DNA of 64,000 nucleotides from an uncultured Oscillospiraceae bacterium (lineage in GTDB: Bacteria; Bacillota; Clostridia; Oscillospirales; Acutalibacteraceae), in assembly GCA_900548545.1 (NCBI GenBank), contig URKX01000006.1, forward strand, positions 8,171 through 72,170, given 5' to 3'. The position numbers were made by a program, and so were the translations under genes. Below, piece after piece: positions 17,606 to 26,456 of this stretch (positions within the stretch are counted from its first letter, which is position 1; each line of letters opens with the position of its first letter). A model generated the notes under the pieces. That model saw only the letters and a program-made list of their open reading frames with translations, was not told the origin of the DNA and did not search any database.

Positions 17606-17630
17606 AAAACCACTCCTTCCCGCCAGGGGC

Positions 17631-18062
17631 TTATCCCCGCTTTTCGTAGTAGAGGTTTACAACCAACAGCAGCAAAAATAGAAATAGCTCTACCCCGCAG
17701 AGGGTAGCCGCCACCGGCAACAGCCAGAACACATCAAACCTGGCGTAAACCCAAAAAGCCACCACCGAGGAGATAGACAACGTCTTATTGAAAATGCTCA
17801 TAGCCCGGCGGCTGGCCAACATGGCCAGGTACACATCCCGCTCATCCGCTGCGCCGGACACACGCTCTTCAATGGGCGCCTTATGGAACGCAGCGTAAAA
17901 GTCCGTCACAGCCCAGGCCAGCACAATGAACGCCGCAACCAACAGACGGAAATCAGGCCCTATGCAAACGTAAGCTCCCAGGCAGACGACGCCTGCCACT
18001 GTCATTGCAATGGCCACCACCAAATTCTGGACGTTTTTAACCTTCTTCATTTTCTTTTCCAA
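17631..18062 (-). CDS. Small four-helix membrane protein, paralogue A (unknown function)
   Basis: A 143-residue paralogue of the next gene: helices near 11-31 and 33-53, a loop with ADERDVYLAMLASRRAM, two more helices and the ending NLYYEKRG. The start is a TTG at 18062 with GGAGG seven bases before it; an ATG four codons later is the alternative. It begins 33 bp after the XRE regulator and ends 25 bp before paralogue B, so all three are one transcription unit. Tandem paralogues suggest a heteromeric membrane complex, but nothing in the sequence reveals a substrate. Confidence 0.72.
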   Translation of the reverse strand: MEKKMKKVKNVQNLVVAIAMTVAGVVCLGAYVCIGPDFRLLVAAFIVLAWAVTDFYAAFHKAPIEERVSGAADERDVYLAMLASRRAMSIFNKTLSISSVVAFWVYARFDVFWLLPVAATLCGVELFLFLLLLVVNLYYEKRG

Positions 18063-18095
18063 TGTTTTTCCTCCCGCCCTTTTTCATTCACACTG

Positions 18096-18326
18096 TTACT
18101 GCCGGCTTTGTCCTTGTTCCTCTTGCTCCAAGTTTTCCTCCAGGCAGCAAAGCTCCTCCACAGTGACGCCAAATGCCCGGGCCATGCGGTAAGCCAGCAT
18201 CAGGGATGGGCTGTACTGGCCTTTTTCAATGGAAATGATAGTCCGGGAGGAAACGTGAACCAAGTCCGCCAACTGCTGTTGGGTGAGCCCCAGCTTCATG
18301 CGCAACTCTTTTACCTTTGTTACCAT
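18096..18326 (-). CDS. XRE-family helix-turn-helix transcriptional regulator
   Basis: A compact 76-residue repressor-type protein. The Cro/C1 DNA-binding fold covers almost its whole length: LGLTQQQLADLVHVSSRTI is the helix-turn-helix and IEKGQYSPSL the following turn. ATG 18326 has AGGAGG at proper spacing; a longer frame to 18410 runs through the operator and promoter and is rejected. A short Glu/Gln-rich tail follows the domain. A perfect palindromic operator covers its own start region, so autoregulation is likely. It probably controls the two downstream membrane-protein genes. Confidence 0.9.
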   Translation of the reverse strand: MVTKVKELRMKLGLTQQQLADLVHVSSRTIISIEKGQYSPSLMLAYRMARAFGVTVEELCCLEENLEQEEQGQSRQ

Positions 18327-18350
18327 CCCACGCCTCCTTCTATCGCGTTT

Positions 18351-18384
18351 TATGAAGCCAGCTTCACATGAAGCTGGCTTCATA
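18351..18384. promoter_or_regulatory. Tandem palindromic operator of the XRE cassette
   Basis: A perfect 16-bp inverted repeat with a 2-bp centre. Each arm is itself the dyad TGAAGC-N2-GCTTCA, so the site holds two identical operators with centres 16 bp apart. It starts inside the -10 box and covers the predicted transcription start. Confidence 0.8.
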
Positions 18385-18410
18385 TTACAAGATTTCTTTT
18401 TGTTTGTCAA
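18382..18410 (-). promoter_or_regulatory. Sigma-A promoter of the XRE cassette
   Basis: TTGACA (18405-18410), 17 bases, TAATAT (18382-18387) on the minus strand. The -10 overlaps the palindromic operator by three bases. Confidence 0.8.
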
Positions 18411-18418
18411 GCAAAAAA

Positions 18419-18449
18419 GAGCCGTTGCATGGGTGCAACAGCTCTTTTT
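18419..18449. terminator. Bidirectional terminator before the XRE cassette
   Basis: GAGC and GCTC close a stem over GTTGCA/TGCAAC with one mismatch, flanked by T-runs on both strands. It ends the MATE unit. The 184 bp from 18450 to 18633 hold no gene or clear site that I can see. Confidence 0.75.
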
Positions 18450-18633
18450 CCATCCCCGGCAGATATCCTCCCCAGGGTGGCAGATCCGGATCCGGTGGCC
18501 GCCCTCTCTCCAATATCCGCCCCAGGAGGGGCCGCATTGACCCTAGGGGGCAAATCCCCACCACGGGCCATTTCATGGTTTCACAGAAAGGCCGCCTTTG
18601 AAAGCACCTGGGGCAAGAAAAATGGGGCCCCTT

Positions 18634-20022
18634 TCACAGCTTCAGCTTCATCCACTTGCCCTTGCGGAACCGGATGAAAGTGAGGACGAACCGGACAAAC
18701 TGGTCACAAGCGGTACCCAGCCACGCGCCCATCAGGCCCAGTCCCAAGGGGTAGCAAAGCAGCCAGCTCATACCGGGACGGATAAACGTGACGCTGATCA
18801 GGGACACCAGCGCGGTAAACCGGGTATCGCCCGCGCCGCGCAGGCATCCAAACAAGGTAACCTGCTCAATCTGCATAAACAGGATAACACTGAGGATGCG
18901 CATGATCATGGCTCCATAATCCAGGATGACGGGGTCGGTGGTATAGAGGAGGAACACGTCCTTGCCAAAGAAGAAGTACACCGAGCCCATGACACAGGCA
19001 CACAGGAACCCGATCTTTTGACACACATTGCCGTAGATCTTGGCCATATCCGGGCGGGATTTTCCCAAACTTTGACCGATCAGCGTGACAGAAGCCACGG
19101 AAAGCCCATCGCCAAAGGAGAAGGACATACTCATCATGTTCATGCCAATCTGGTGGGAGGCAAGCTCCGTGGTACCCAGGTGCGCAACCGTCATGGAAAA
19201 CAGCAGAAAGCCAATGCGCAGGCAAACCTGTTCCACCAGCGAACTGGACCACACATTGCCGATGGAATGGACGCTTTGCCGCTCGGGGATCCAACCTTTA
19301 ACAGAACGCAAATTGATAAAGCTGTCTTTGCGCAGTACCGAAGCGATACTTAGGCCGCAGGCGCACACAGTGCCCAACACCGTGGCGATAGCCGCTCCCC
19401 GGATCCCCAAGGCTGGGAATCCAAAATTGCCGCCAATGAGCAGGTAATTAAAAATGACATTGACCACGTTGGAAATCAAGTTGGTGGTCATGGCGATGCG
19501 GGTGTTGCCCGCCCCCCGCTGGGCGGCATTGAGCACCAGGCTCACCGTGTTGAATACCTGGCCGCCCATGATGATCTTCAGATACTCCACTGCGTACTCG
19601 TGGGTATCCGGCTGGGAACCTACCAACCGGATGATGGGGTCGGCAAATACCATAAACAAGCCGCTGATAAAGGCGGTGAGCGCCAATGTTGCCAGCAAGC
19701 ACAAACGCACCACACGGTTGGCACTCTCCCGGTCGCCAGCGCCCTTGCGCCGGGCCACAATGGCTGAAACAGCCACGTTTAGGGACAAAAAAACAGCCAG
19801 CCCAAGCATTTTGGGCTGGGTAGTAAGGCCCACAGAAGCAATGGCGAAAGAGCCCACACTGCTCACCATAATGGTATCGATCATACTGGCCAGGTTGACA
19901 AAAAATGATTCCAACACAGAGGGCCAGGCCACCGTTAAGGTATTGCGGATGATTTCCCTGTCGGAGGGCACTTCCCCCAGTTCCATACCTTTGCAGATCT
20001 TTGCCGGATTGATAAAGCGCAA
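18634..20022 (-). CDS. MATE family efflux transporter
   Basis: A 462-residue multidrug and toxin extrusion protein with twelve expected helices. Recognisable stretches are TLTVAWPSVLESFFVNLASM near the start, the duplicated half pattern (AVNTVSL-type and MIDTIMV-type helices) and GCLRGAGDTRF. The frame opens further upstream, but TTG 20022 is preferred because GAGGAG is nine bases before it and the length then fits the family. It is separated from dnaJ by a terminator and has its own promoter. Likely Na+- or H+-coupled export of an unknown cationic compound. Confidence 0.9.
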   Translation of the reverse strand: MRFINPAKICKGMELGEVPSDREIIRNTLTVAWPSVLESFFVNLASMIDTIMVSSVGSFAIASVGLTTQPKMLGLAVFLSLNVAVSAIVARRKGAGDRESANRVVRLCLLATLALTAFISGLFMVFADPIIRLVGSQPDTHEYAVEYLKIIMGGQVFNTVSLVLNAAQRGAGNTRIAMTTNLISNVVNVIFNYLLIGGNFGFPALGIRGAAIATVLGTVCACGLSIASVLRKDSFINLRSVKGWIPERQSVHSIGNVWSSSLVEQVCLRIGFLLFSMTVAHLGTTELASHQIGMNMMSMSFSFGDGLSVASVTLIGQSLGKSRPDMAKIYGNVCQKIGFLCACVMGSVYFFFGKDVFLLYTTDPVILDYGAMIMRILSVILFMQIEQVTLFGCLRGAGDTRFTALVSLISVTFIRPGMSWLLCYPLGLGLMGAWLGTACDQFVRFVLTFIRFRKGKWMKLKL

Positions 20023-20062
20023 TCTATCCCACTCCTCAAAAAAATTGGTTGAAACTGCAACC

Positions 20063-20091
20063 AGTGTACCATGTTCCCCGCCATATTGCAA
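20063..20091 (-). promoter_or_regulatory. Candidate promoter of the MATE gene
   Basis: TTGCAA (20086-20091), 17 bases, TACACT (20063-20068) on the minus strand, 41 bp before the TTG start. Confidence 0.5.
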
Positions 20092-20117
20092 GGTGCATTT
20101 GATTTTTTCTTGCAAAG

Positions 20118-20154
20118 CAAAAGGGGCCCAGCTTCTGCCGGGACCCTTTTTTCC
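20118..20154 (-). terminator. Terminator of the dnaK operon
   Basis: AAAGGGTCCC and GGGCCCCTTT form a mostly paired stem with T-run on the minus strand, eight bases after the dnaJ stop. Confidence 0.7.
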
Positions 20155-20161
20155 CAGGGGA

Positions 20162-21304
20162 TCACTCCCCAAACAGATCTTTTAATTTTCCAAAAAAGCT
20201 TCTGCGCTTTTGATAGTTTTTCTCATCGGAGGCCTGATCCAGCTCCTCCAGGATCTCCTTTTGGCGTTTGGAAAGGTTTTTCGGCACTTCCACTGTCACC
20301 TGGACATACTGGTCACCCCGCATCCGGGAGCCAAGCCCCTGGATGCCCTTACCCTTAAGCCGGAAAACATCCCCAGGCTGAGTGCCGTCGTGGACATGGT
20401 AGCTGACCTTGCCATCCAACGTGGGGACTTCCACATCCGCGCCCAAAGCGGCCTGTGTAAAGGTGATGGGCATTTCGCACCAGACGTCGTTGCCACGGCG
20501 CTCAAAAACAGGATGGGGCCGCACAGAAACGTACACGTGCAAATCGCCGTTGGGGCCGCCGTTGACACCGGCGTTGCCCTTCCCCCCCACGTTGAGGATC
20601 TGCTCATCATCAATGCCGGCAGGCACAGTGATCTCAACACTCTTGTGCCGGCGGACACGGCCTTTGCCGTCGCAGGTCTTGCAAGGGGTTTCCACAATCT
20701 TGCCGGTGCCGCCGCAGCGGTCGCAGGTTTGGGAGGACTGCACCACGCCGAAAGGCGTGCGCTGGTTGATCCGCACCTGGCCCGTGCCGTGGCAATGCTC
20801 GCAGGTTTTTGGGGACGTGCCAGCCGCCGCGCCGGTGCCATGGCAGTCAGCGCAGGTTTCGATCTGGGAGTAGGTGACGGTCTTCTTGCAGCCTTTGGCA
20901 GCCTCTTCAAAGGAGATGGCAATGTTCGCCTGGACATCGCTGCCACGGCGGGGCGCATTGGGGTTGGCCCTGCGGCTGCCGCCGCCAAAACCGCCGAAAA
21001 AGCTGTCAAAGATATCGGTGAAATCAAAGCCGCCCTGGAAGGGGTTCCCACCGCCGGCGCCGCCGCCAAAGTTGGGATCCACCCCCGCATGGCCGAACTG
21101 ATCGTACCGGGCACGCTTCTCCTTGTCGGAAAGCACCTCGTACGCCTCGTTGACCTCTTTGAATTTTGCCTCTGCTTCCTTATCCCCGGGATTCAAGTCC
21201 GGGTGGTATTTCTTTGCCAGCTGCCGGTAAGCCTTTTTCAGCTCATCATCGGTGGCCCCTTTGGCCACCCCCAGCACCTCGTAATAATCCCGTTTATCCG
21301 CCAT
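20162..21304 (-). CDS. dnaJ: Molecular chaperone DnaJ
   Basis: A 380-residue class I J-protein that delivers unfolded substrates to DnaK and stimulates its ATPase. J domain at the N-terminus with the YHPDLNPGD loop containing HPD; Gly/Phe-rich linker ([20 protein letters not shown]); four CxxCxGxG zinc repeats beginning CADCHGTG; then the substrate-binding C-terminal domains. It is the last gene of hrcA-grpE-dnaK-dnaJ, 134 bp after dnaK. Confidence 0.97.
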   Translation of the reverse strand: MADKRDYYEVLGVAKGATDDELKKAYRQLAKKYHPDLNPGDKEAEAKFKEVNEAYEVLSDKEKRARYDQFGHAGVDPNFGGGAGGGNPFQGGFDFTDIFDSFFGGFGGGSRRANPNAPRRGSDVQANIAISFEEAAKGCKKTVTYSQIETCADCHGTGAAAGTSPKTCEHCHGTGQVRINQRTPFGVVQSSQTCDRCGGTGKIVETPCKTCDGKGRVRRHKSVEITVPAGIDDEQILNVGGKGNAGVNGGPNGDLHVYVSVRPHPVFERRGNDVWCEMPITFTQAALGADVEVPTLDGKVSYHVHDGTQPGDVFRLKGKGIQGLGSRMRGDQYVQVTVEVPKNLSKRQKEILEELDQASDEKNYQKRRSFFGKLKDLFGE

Positions 21305-21438
21305 GATCTATCACTCCCAAGCAGCGGCAGCACACCGCTGTTTTCTCAAGCATTGTCAACGGGGCCAAAGCCCCTCCACCAAAGATGCAGGGACAGTCCC
21401 CTGCCCCCGCATCTGTTTCACGAAAAAGCCGCAATGGC

Positions 21439-23289
21439 TTAGTCCACTTCTTTGTAGTCGGCGTCGTACACATTGCCGTCGCCGCCGTCGTTGCCACCGT
21501 TACCGGGGTTGCCGCCCTGGTAAGGAGGCTGCTGGCCAGGCTGGCCGCCCTGAGGAGCCTGCTGCTGGTACAGTTTCTCGCTGGCAGCATACACAGCCTT
21601 CTGCAGGTCATCCATGCCGGACTTGATCTGATCCACGGTGCCGGTCTTCAGGGTTTCCCGGAGGGCGGCCACCTTGGTGTTGATCTCGTTCTTATCGGCA
21701 TCCTGGAGCTTGTCGCCGCTGTCGGAAACCAGCTTCTCAGCAGTGTAGCACAGGTTTTCTGCATTGTTCTTGGTATCCACTTCTTCGCGGCGCTTCTTGT
21801 CCTCTTCAGCAAACTGCTCGGCCGCCTTCACAGCCCGGTCGATGTCCTCCTTGCTCATGTTGGAGCTGGAAGAAATGGTGATGTGCTGCTCCTTGCCGGT
21901 GCCCAGGTCCTTAGCGGACACATTCACAATGCCGTTGGCGTCGATGTCGAAAGTGACTTCGATCTGAGGGATGCCGCGGGGAGCGGGGGCAATGCCGTCC
22001 AACTTGAACAGGCCCAGCTGCTTGTTGTCCCGGGCAAATTCGCGCTCGCCCTGGAGGACGTTGACTTCCACCTGGGTCTGGCCGTCCGCGGCGGTGGAGA
22101 AGATCTGGCTCTTCTTGGTGGGGATGGTGGTGTTGCGGTCGATGATCTTAGTCATGACGCCGCCCATGGTTTCTACGCCCAGGGACAGAGGAGTGACATC
22201 CAGCAGCAGCAGGCCCTGGACTTCGCCGCCCAGCACGCCGGCCTGGATGGCAGCGCCGATGGCCACGCACTCATCGGGGTTGATGCCCTTGAAGGGATCC
22301 TTGCCGATGAAGTTCTTCACAGCTTCCTGCACGGCGGGAATACGGGAAGAACCGCCCACCAGCAACACCTTGCTGATCTCGCCGATAGACAGGCCGGAGT
22401 CGGACAGAGCCTGACGCACAGGGCCCATGGTCTTTTCCACCAGGTCGGCGGTGAGCTCGTTGAACTTGGCGCGGGTCAGGGTCATATCCAAATGCTTGGG
22501 ACCGGTGGCGTCCGCGGTGATGAAAGGCAGGTTGATGGCTGCGCTGGTCACGCCGGACAGCTCGATCTTGGCTTTTTCAGCAGCCTCTTTGATCCGCTGC
22601 ATGGCCATCTTATCGCCGGACAGGTCAATGCCCTGTTCCATCTTGAAGCTGGAGAGGATCCAGTCCATAACACGCTGGTCGAAGTCGTCGCCGCCCAGGC
22701 GGTTGTTACCGGCCGTTGCAAGCACTTCCTGGACACCGTCGCCCATCTCGATAATGGACACGTCGAAGGTGCCGCCGCCCAAGTCATACACCATAACTTT
22801 CTGGTCGTTGTCCTTATCCACACCGTAGGACAGGGCCGCAGCAGTGGGCTCATTGATGATACGCTTTACTTCCAGGCCAGCGATCTTGCCGGCGTCCTTG
22901 GTGGCCTGACGCTGGGCATCGGTGAAGTAAGCAGGCACAGTGATGACAGCGCTGGTGACGGTTTCGCCCAGGTAAGCTTCCGCGTCAGCCTTCAGCTTTT
23001 GCAGGATCATAGCGGAGATCTCCTGGGGGGTGTAGCTCTGGCCGTCGATGGTCACTTTATAATTGGAACCCATCTCACGCTTGATGGAGGAAACAGTCCG
23101 CTCCGGGTTGGTGATGGCCTGGCGCTTTGCCACCTGGCCCACCATACGCTCGCCGGTCTTGGAGAAGGCCACCACAGAGGGAGTGGTACGGGCGCCTTCC
23201 GCGTTGGGGATGACGACGGGCTCGCCGCCTTCGATAACAGCCACACAAGAGTTTGTAGTACCCAAGTCAATGCCAATAGTCTTTGCCAT
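21439..23289 (-). CDS. dnaK: Molecular chaperone DnaK (Hsp70)
   Basis: A 616-residue Hsp70. The ATPase domain opens [18 protein letters not shown] and includes [12 protein letters not shown]; the substrate-binding domain begins near [18 protein letters not shown]; the C-terminal lid ends in a Gly/Asn/Asp-rich tail. It folds nascent and stressed proteins with DnaJ and GrpE. Control through the CIRCE/HrcA site upstream of hrcA is expected, and a TTGACA at 23335-23340 hints at an additional promoter before dnaK, without a clear -10. Confidence 0.98.
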   Translation of the reverse strand: MAKTIGIDLGTTNSCVAVIEGGEPVVIPNAEGARTTPSVVAFSKTGERMVGQVAKRQAITNPERTVSSIKREMGSNYKVTIDGQSYTPQEISAMILQKLKADAEAYLGETVTSAVITVPAYFTDAQRQATKDAGKIAGLEVKRIINEPTAAALSYGVDKDNDQKVMVYDLGGGTFDVSIIEMGDGVQEVLATAGNNRLGGDDFDQRVMDWILSSFKMEQGIDLSGDKMAMQRIKEAAEKAKIELSGVTSAAINLPFITADATGPKHLDMTLTRAKFNELTADLVEKTMGPVRQALSDSGLSIGEISKVLLVGGSSRIPAVQEAVKNFIGKDPFKGINPDECVAIGAAIQAGVLGGEVQGLLLLDVTPLSLGVETMGGVMTKIIDRNTTIPTKKSQIFSTAADGQTQVEVNVLQGEREFARDNKQLGLFKLDGIAPAPRGIPQIEVTFDIDANGIVNVSAKDLGTGKEQHITISSSSNMSKEDIDRAVKAAEQFAEEDKKRREEVDTKNNAENLCYTAEKLVSDSGDKLQDADKNEINTKVAALRETLKTGTVDQIKSGMDDLQKAVYAASEKLYQQQAPQGGQPGQQPPYQGGNPGNGGNDGGDGNVYDADYKEVD

Positions 23290-23359
23290 AATTAACTACC
23301 TTCCTTTGTTGGTAAAATATCGGTATACAGTATATGTCAAACTTTTCGAATGCGCGATT

Positions 23360-23914
23360 TTAGTTTGCCACCTGTACCATGGCGTGGCGGACCACCCGGT
23401 CCCCCAGCTTATAGCCCTTTTGGTACACGGCCGCGATGACGTTCTCGCCCAGGTTTTCGTCCTCAATGTGAGCCACAGCGTTGTGGAAATTGGGATCAAA
23501 GTTCTCCCCCACCCGCCCCATCTCGACAAGGCCTAGCTTCTCAAAGCAATCCTGGATCTGGTTCTCGATCATCTCCACACCTTTGCGCATATCCTCCGCA
23601 GAGGCGTTTTCCTGCCCCAAAGCCCGCTCAATGTTGTCAGCGACGGGCAATAGGGCCTGAACCGTATCAGACACCGCGTTGTTATAGATGGCATTCTTCT
23701 CGTTTTGAGTGCGCTTGCGGAAATTGTCATATTCCGCCAACACCCGCAGGTGCTGCTGCTTATGCTCCTCAAACTCTTTCTGAAGTTTTGCGAGCTCTGT
23801 TTCCTCCGGCGCCGCCTCGGCTGGAGTTTCTGGAGGCTGCTGCGCTGGGGCGTTCCGCTCCGGGGCCTCCGGCTTCCGCTCCTTTTGGGGCTCCTTGTTT
23901 TTCTCTTTTGCCAT
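23360..23914 (-). CDS. grpE: Nucleotide exchange factor GrpE
   Basis: A 184-residue DnaK nucleotide exchange factor. A Lys/Glu/Pro-rich disordered N-terminus (about 45 residues) precedes the long dimerising coiled coil (AKLQKEFEEHKQQHLRVLAE, then YDNFRKRTQNEK) and the beta domain with VGENFDPNFHNAVAHIED and YKLGDRVVRHAMVQVA. It lies between hrcA and dnaK in the standard order. Confidence 0.96.
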   Translation of the reverse strand: MAKEKNKEPQKERKPEAPERNAPAQQPPETPAEAAPEETELAKLQKEFEEHKQQHLRVLAEYDNFRKRTQNEKNAIYNNAVSDTVQALLPVADNIERALGQENASAEDMRKGVEMIENQIQDCFEKLGLVEMGRVGENFDPNFHNAVAHIEDENLGENVIAAVYQKGYKLGDRVVRHAMVQVAN

Positions 23915-23971
23915 GTTCCCGGCTCCCTTCTGAAATATCTATCATATCTATTGTAAGATCGAAAAGCTCTT

Positions 23972-24997
23972 TTACTCATCCCGCATGAGCACGGCAAACG
24001 CCTGGCTCACCTGGTTGGTGACGTAGCTCAACAGCGCAGCCACGCGGGGGTAATCCATCCGCACAGGGCCCAGCACTGCCAGCGCCCCAGCATCTTGGCC
24101 ATTGGCCTGGTAACGGGACACCGCCAAGGTGACCTTATCCAAATCCCCCCGCCCCAGCTCCCGGCCGATGGAAAACGACACCTGGCTGGGACGCTGTCCC
24201 AACAGGGCACAAAGCTCTTCCCTCTGCTCCAGAAAATCCATCACCCTGCGGGCGCCTCCGTGCTCCAGTTCCGGATAGAACAGCAGGTTCATTTGTCCGC
24301 TGAGGAGCACCTCGGTTTTCATAGTGTCCTGGGCCACCTCCAGCAAGGCCCGCAGGGGCGCGCCTACCAAGGCGATCATCGGCCCCAAAGAAACCCCGAT
24401 CCCTTGCAGGAGCGCAGGGGTGATATCCGAAACTTTCTTCCCGGCCACTTTGCCGTTAAAAGCCCGGAAGAACACCCGGAGGATATCGTTGGTCAAATCA
24501 AAGTCGCAGTGGAACACCCGGTTTTTCATGGTGCCCGCCGAACTCATCAAGATCAGCATAGCCGTGCGGCGGCTGGTCTGCACGAATTGTACCGCCCGCA
24601 CTTGGGCGGAACTCCCGCTGGGAGTGGTGGCCGCCGCGGCGCACCGGGTGGCCCCCGCCAGCAGCCTGGACGCCCGGGCCAGCAGCTGTTCCGGCTCATA
24701 AGAACCGGAGAGCAGCATAGAATCGATGGTGCGTTTCTCCTCGTCTTTCAGGCTGGGGACCTTCATCAGGCGGTCCACATATTCCCGGTACCCTCGCTGG
24801 GAAGGTACCCGTCCGGCTGAGGTATGGGGCTGTTCCAGCAGACCCATCTCGATCAGGTCGGCCATTTCGTTGCGCACGGTAGCCGAGGAAACACCCACCT
24901 CTTCCGCCACGGATTTGCTCCCCACGGGCTCGCCGCTTTTCACATACCCGGCGACCACGGAAGATAGGATGCGCTCTTTTCGTGGCGTCAGCTCCAT
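23972..24997 (-). CDS. hrcA: Heat-inducible transcription repressor HrcA
   Basis: Repressor that binds CIRCE and turns off the dnaK operon until GroEL is titrated by stress. The N-terminal winged helix reads SKSVAEEVGVSSATVRNEMA, followed by the conserved HTSAGRVPSQRGYREYVD. ATG 24997 has GGAGGTGA six bases upstream and gives MELTPRKERIL, the normal start; a longer frame to 25027 overlaps the operator. Length is then 341 residues, as expected. First gene of the operon. Confidence 0.97.
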   Translation of the reverse strand: MELTPRKERILSSVVAGYVKSGEPVGSKSVAEEVGVSSATVRNEMADLIEMGLLEQPHTSAGRVPSQRGYREYVDRLMKVPSLKDEEKRTIDSMLLSGSYEPEQLLARASRLLAGATRCAAAATTPSGSSAQVRAVQFVQTSRRTAMLILMSSAGTMKNRVFHCDFDLTNDILRVFFRAFNGKVAGKKVSDITPALLQGIGVSLGPMIALVGAPLRALLEVAQDTMKTEVLLSGQMNLLFYPELEHGGARRVMDFLEQREELCALLGQRPSQVSFSIGRELGRGDLDKVTLAVSRYQANGQDAGALAVLGPVRMDYPRVAALLSYVTNQVSQAFAVLMRDE

Positions 24998-25020
24998 TCC
25001 ATTCACCTCCGCCCGTTGTT

Positions 25021-25047
25021 TTAGCACTCTTTTGTTTTGAGTGCTAA
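25021..25047. promoter_or_regulatory. CIRCE operator for HrcA
   Basis: A perfect match to the consensus TTAGCACTC-N9-GAGTGCTAA, located between the predicted promoter and the hrcA start codon. Confidence 0.98.
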
Positions 25048-25058
25048 TCCATGCTTAT

Positions 25059-25087
25059 AATGTACCACTTAGGTCAGCAAAAGTCAA
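25059..25087 (-). promoter_or_regulatory. Promoter of the hrcA-grpE-dnaK-dnaJ operon
   Basis: TTGACT (25082-25087), 17 bases, TACATT (25059-25064) on the minus strand, placing the start just before or within the CIRCE element. Confidence 0.65.
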
Positions 25088-25129
25088 GAATCTTTTTTGT
25101 AAACAGTTTATGAAGCGCCGGCAACGAAA

Positions 25130-25160
25130 AAGGGGCTCGCCGCCCACAGCGGCAAGCCCC
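25130..25160 (-). terminator. Terminator of the pentapeptide-repeat gene
   Basis: AGGGGCTTGCCGC pairs with GCGGCGAGCCCCT (one mismatch) and is followed by TTTTT on the minus strand. Confidence 0.8.
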
Positions 25161-25186
25161 TCGTCTTTAAGGCTTTTTTCGAAAGC

Positions 25187-25780
25187 TCAAAGATCCTCCA
25201 CAACGATGCCTAATGCAGCCAGCAAGTTCACGGCCTCGGGCAGAGAAAAACGGGCGTTTTTCACCCGGTTTCCTTCCAGCGAGAAAAAATATTCCGTAGC
25301 GCCCCGGAAATCCCCGTCAGAGAGGTCGTTCTGGGCAAAAGAGGCGCCCTGGAGCCTGCATTGAGAAAAACTGGCGCCTTTCAAATTGCAGCCGTCAAAG
25401 ACGGTGCCGGAGAGATCCGCCTTGGAAAAGTCAAAGCCTTTTAAATCCAGGCCAAAAAACACACAGTGGCGCAGGGAGCAGTCCCTCAGGCTGTCAAAAG
25501 GCAAAAAGCCCATCTCCAGCTTCCGTTGGTCCATCAGGGCAGACCAATCCACCCCAGACAGGTCGCAATGGTCAAAGTCGCAGGAAAGCATCTGCACCCC
25601 CTGGAACTGAGGAGCCACCACCTTACAACTCTCAAAACGGCAGCCGGTGAACAGGCATCTGTGTACAAGGGCGTCCGTCAAACGGCAGCCTGTAAACAGG
25701 CAGTCCTCAAATAGAAAGCCGGAAAGCTCCCCGCCCGCACGCTCAATTTTCGAGAATGTTTCCCCACAGTATTCCTTCAC
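25187..25780 (-). CDS. Pentapeptide-repeat protein (Qnr/McbG-like architecture)
   Basis: A 197-residue right-handed quadrilateral beta-helix protein. Repeats of the A(D/N)Lxx type are evident: LFEDCLFTGCRLTDALVHRC, CDFDHCDLSG, FDFSKADLSGTVFDGCNLKG and SFAQNDLSDGDFRGA, with a break near residues 80-95. Proteins of this length and layout include Qnr and McbG, which mimic DNA and protect gyrase. Whether this one does so is unproven. It starts 7 bp after the VOC gene, so the two are co-transcribed. Confidence 0.85.
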   Translation of the reverse strand: MKEYCGETFSKIERAGGELSGFLFEDCLFTGCRLTDALVHRCLFTGCRFESCKVVAPQFQGVQMLSCDFDHCDLSGVDWSALMDQRKLEMGFLPFDSLRDCSLRHCVFFGLDLKGFDFSKADLSGTVFDGCNLKGASFSQCRLQGASFAQNDLSDGDFRGATEYFFSLEGNRVKNARFSLPEAVNLLAALGIVVEDL

Positions 25781-25786
25781 AGCAGC

Positions 25787-26254
25787 TCACACCTCAAACT
25801 GGCCATTTTCCAGCAGTTCGATGACCACATGAAGGGATTCCGCTGCGTCCAGATAGGCATAGTGCCCAGTGGCCCAACGGCCCCGCTGGAGCAGTTTCAT
25901 GCCCTGGCTTTCCCCCCGGCGGATCATTTCCTCCATCCCCTCAATATGGAAGGCCACGTGGTGGAGACCCTCGCCGTTTTGCTCCAAAGCTTGGCGCCAG
26001 ACGCTGGGCTCATGATCGGGCTCCAACAGTTCCACCTCCAGGTCGCCATAATAGAAAAAGGCCTGTTTGCACCGGGCCTTGGTAGGCTGTCCCAGATAAA
26101 TGGTATGGGTATCCTCATAGACCCCAGTCACCTGCACCGGGGGCACAGGCACCCCCAAAAAGGCCGCATAAGCCTGGGAGCTCTTTTCGATATCATGGAC
26201 CAAAATTCCCAGCTGGGTGCATTTCGCTGTTTCAAACAAGGGTTTTTTATTCAT
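25787..26254 (-). CDS. VOC (glyoxalase/bleomycin resistance) superfamily protein
   Basis: A 155-residue protein with the paired beta-alpha-beta-beta-beta modules of the vicinal oxygen chelate fold: CTQLGILVHDIEKSSQAYAA starts the first and GLHHVAFHIEGMEEMIRR the second. Candidate metal residues include an early Gln/Thr in place of the usual His, His in LHHVAFH, and Glu in VVIELLE. GGAAGGAG precedes ATG 26254. Such proteins isomerise small metabolites or bind drugs. It is paired with a pentapeptide-repeat gene, so a resistance role is conceivable but not shown. Confidence 0.82.
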   Translation of the reverse strand: MNKKPLFETAKCTQLGILVHDIEKSSQAYAAFLGVPVPPVQVTGVYEDTHTIYLGQPTKARCKQAFFYYGDLEVELLEPDHEPSVWRQALEQNGEGLHHVAFHIEGMEEMIRRGESQGMKLLQRGRWATGHYAYLDAAESLHVVIELLENGQFEV

Positions 26255-26280
26255 GGATACAACACTCCTTCCTGCAACCG

Positions 26281-26308
26281 ATTATACCAGCTTTTCAAAA
26301 AACCGCAA
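26281..26308 (-). promoter_or_regulatory. Promoter of the VOC/pentapeptide unit
   Basis: TTGCGG (26303-26308), 16 bases, TATAAT (26281-26286) preceded by TGG, an extended -10, on the minus strand. Confidence 0.65.
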
Positions 26309-26344
26309 CCGTTATCTGTTTTTTTGTGCAGGAGTTAAAATGGC

Positions 26345-26380
26345 AAAAAAAGAAACGCCCTCCACGAAAGCGGAAGGCGT
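26345..26380 (-). terminator. Terminator of tRNA-Thr
   Basis: AACGCCTTCC and GGAGGGCGTT pair with one mismatch, then TCTTTTTTT follows on the minus strand immediately after the tRNA. Confidence 0.8.
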
Positions 26381-26456
26381 TGGAGCTGGAAACGTGACTC
26401 GAACACGCGACCTGCTGATTACGAATCAGCTGCTCTACCAACTGAGCTATTCCAGC
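26381..26456 (-). tRNA. tRNA-Thr (anticodon CGT)
   Basis: A 76-nt cloverleaf with encoded CCA. Acceptor stem GCTGGAA/TTCCAGC, anticodon loop TTCGTAA giving CGT, T loop TTCGAGT. It decodes ACG. Confidence 0.95.

Noticed and set aside
18450..18633. Short frames of 60-80 codons between the MATE gene and the XRE cassette
   Set aside because: No ribosome sites, low-complexity composition and overlap with the terminator; judged non-coding.
21385..23295. 636-codon plus-strand frame opposite dnaK
   Set aside because: Antisense to a certain gene; no recognisable motif or ribosome site. Frames opposite dnaK are a known artefact.
23335..23340. Separate dnaK promoter (TTGACA)
   Set aside because: The -35 is perfect but no acceptable -10 occurs at 16-18 bases; mentioned under dnaK only.
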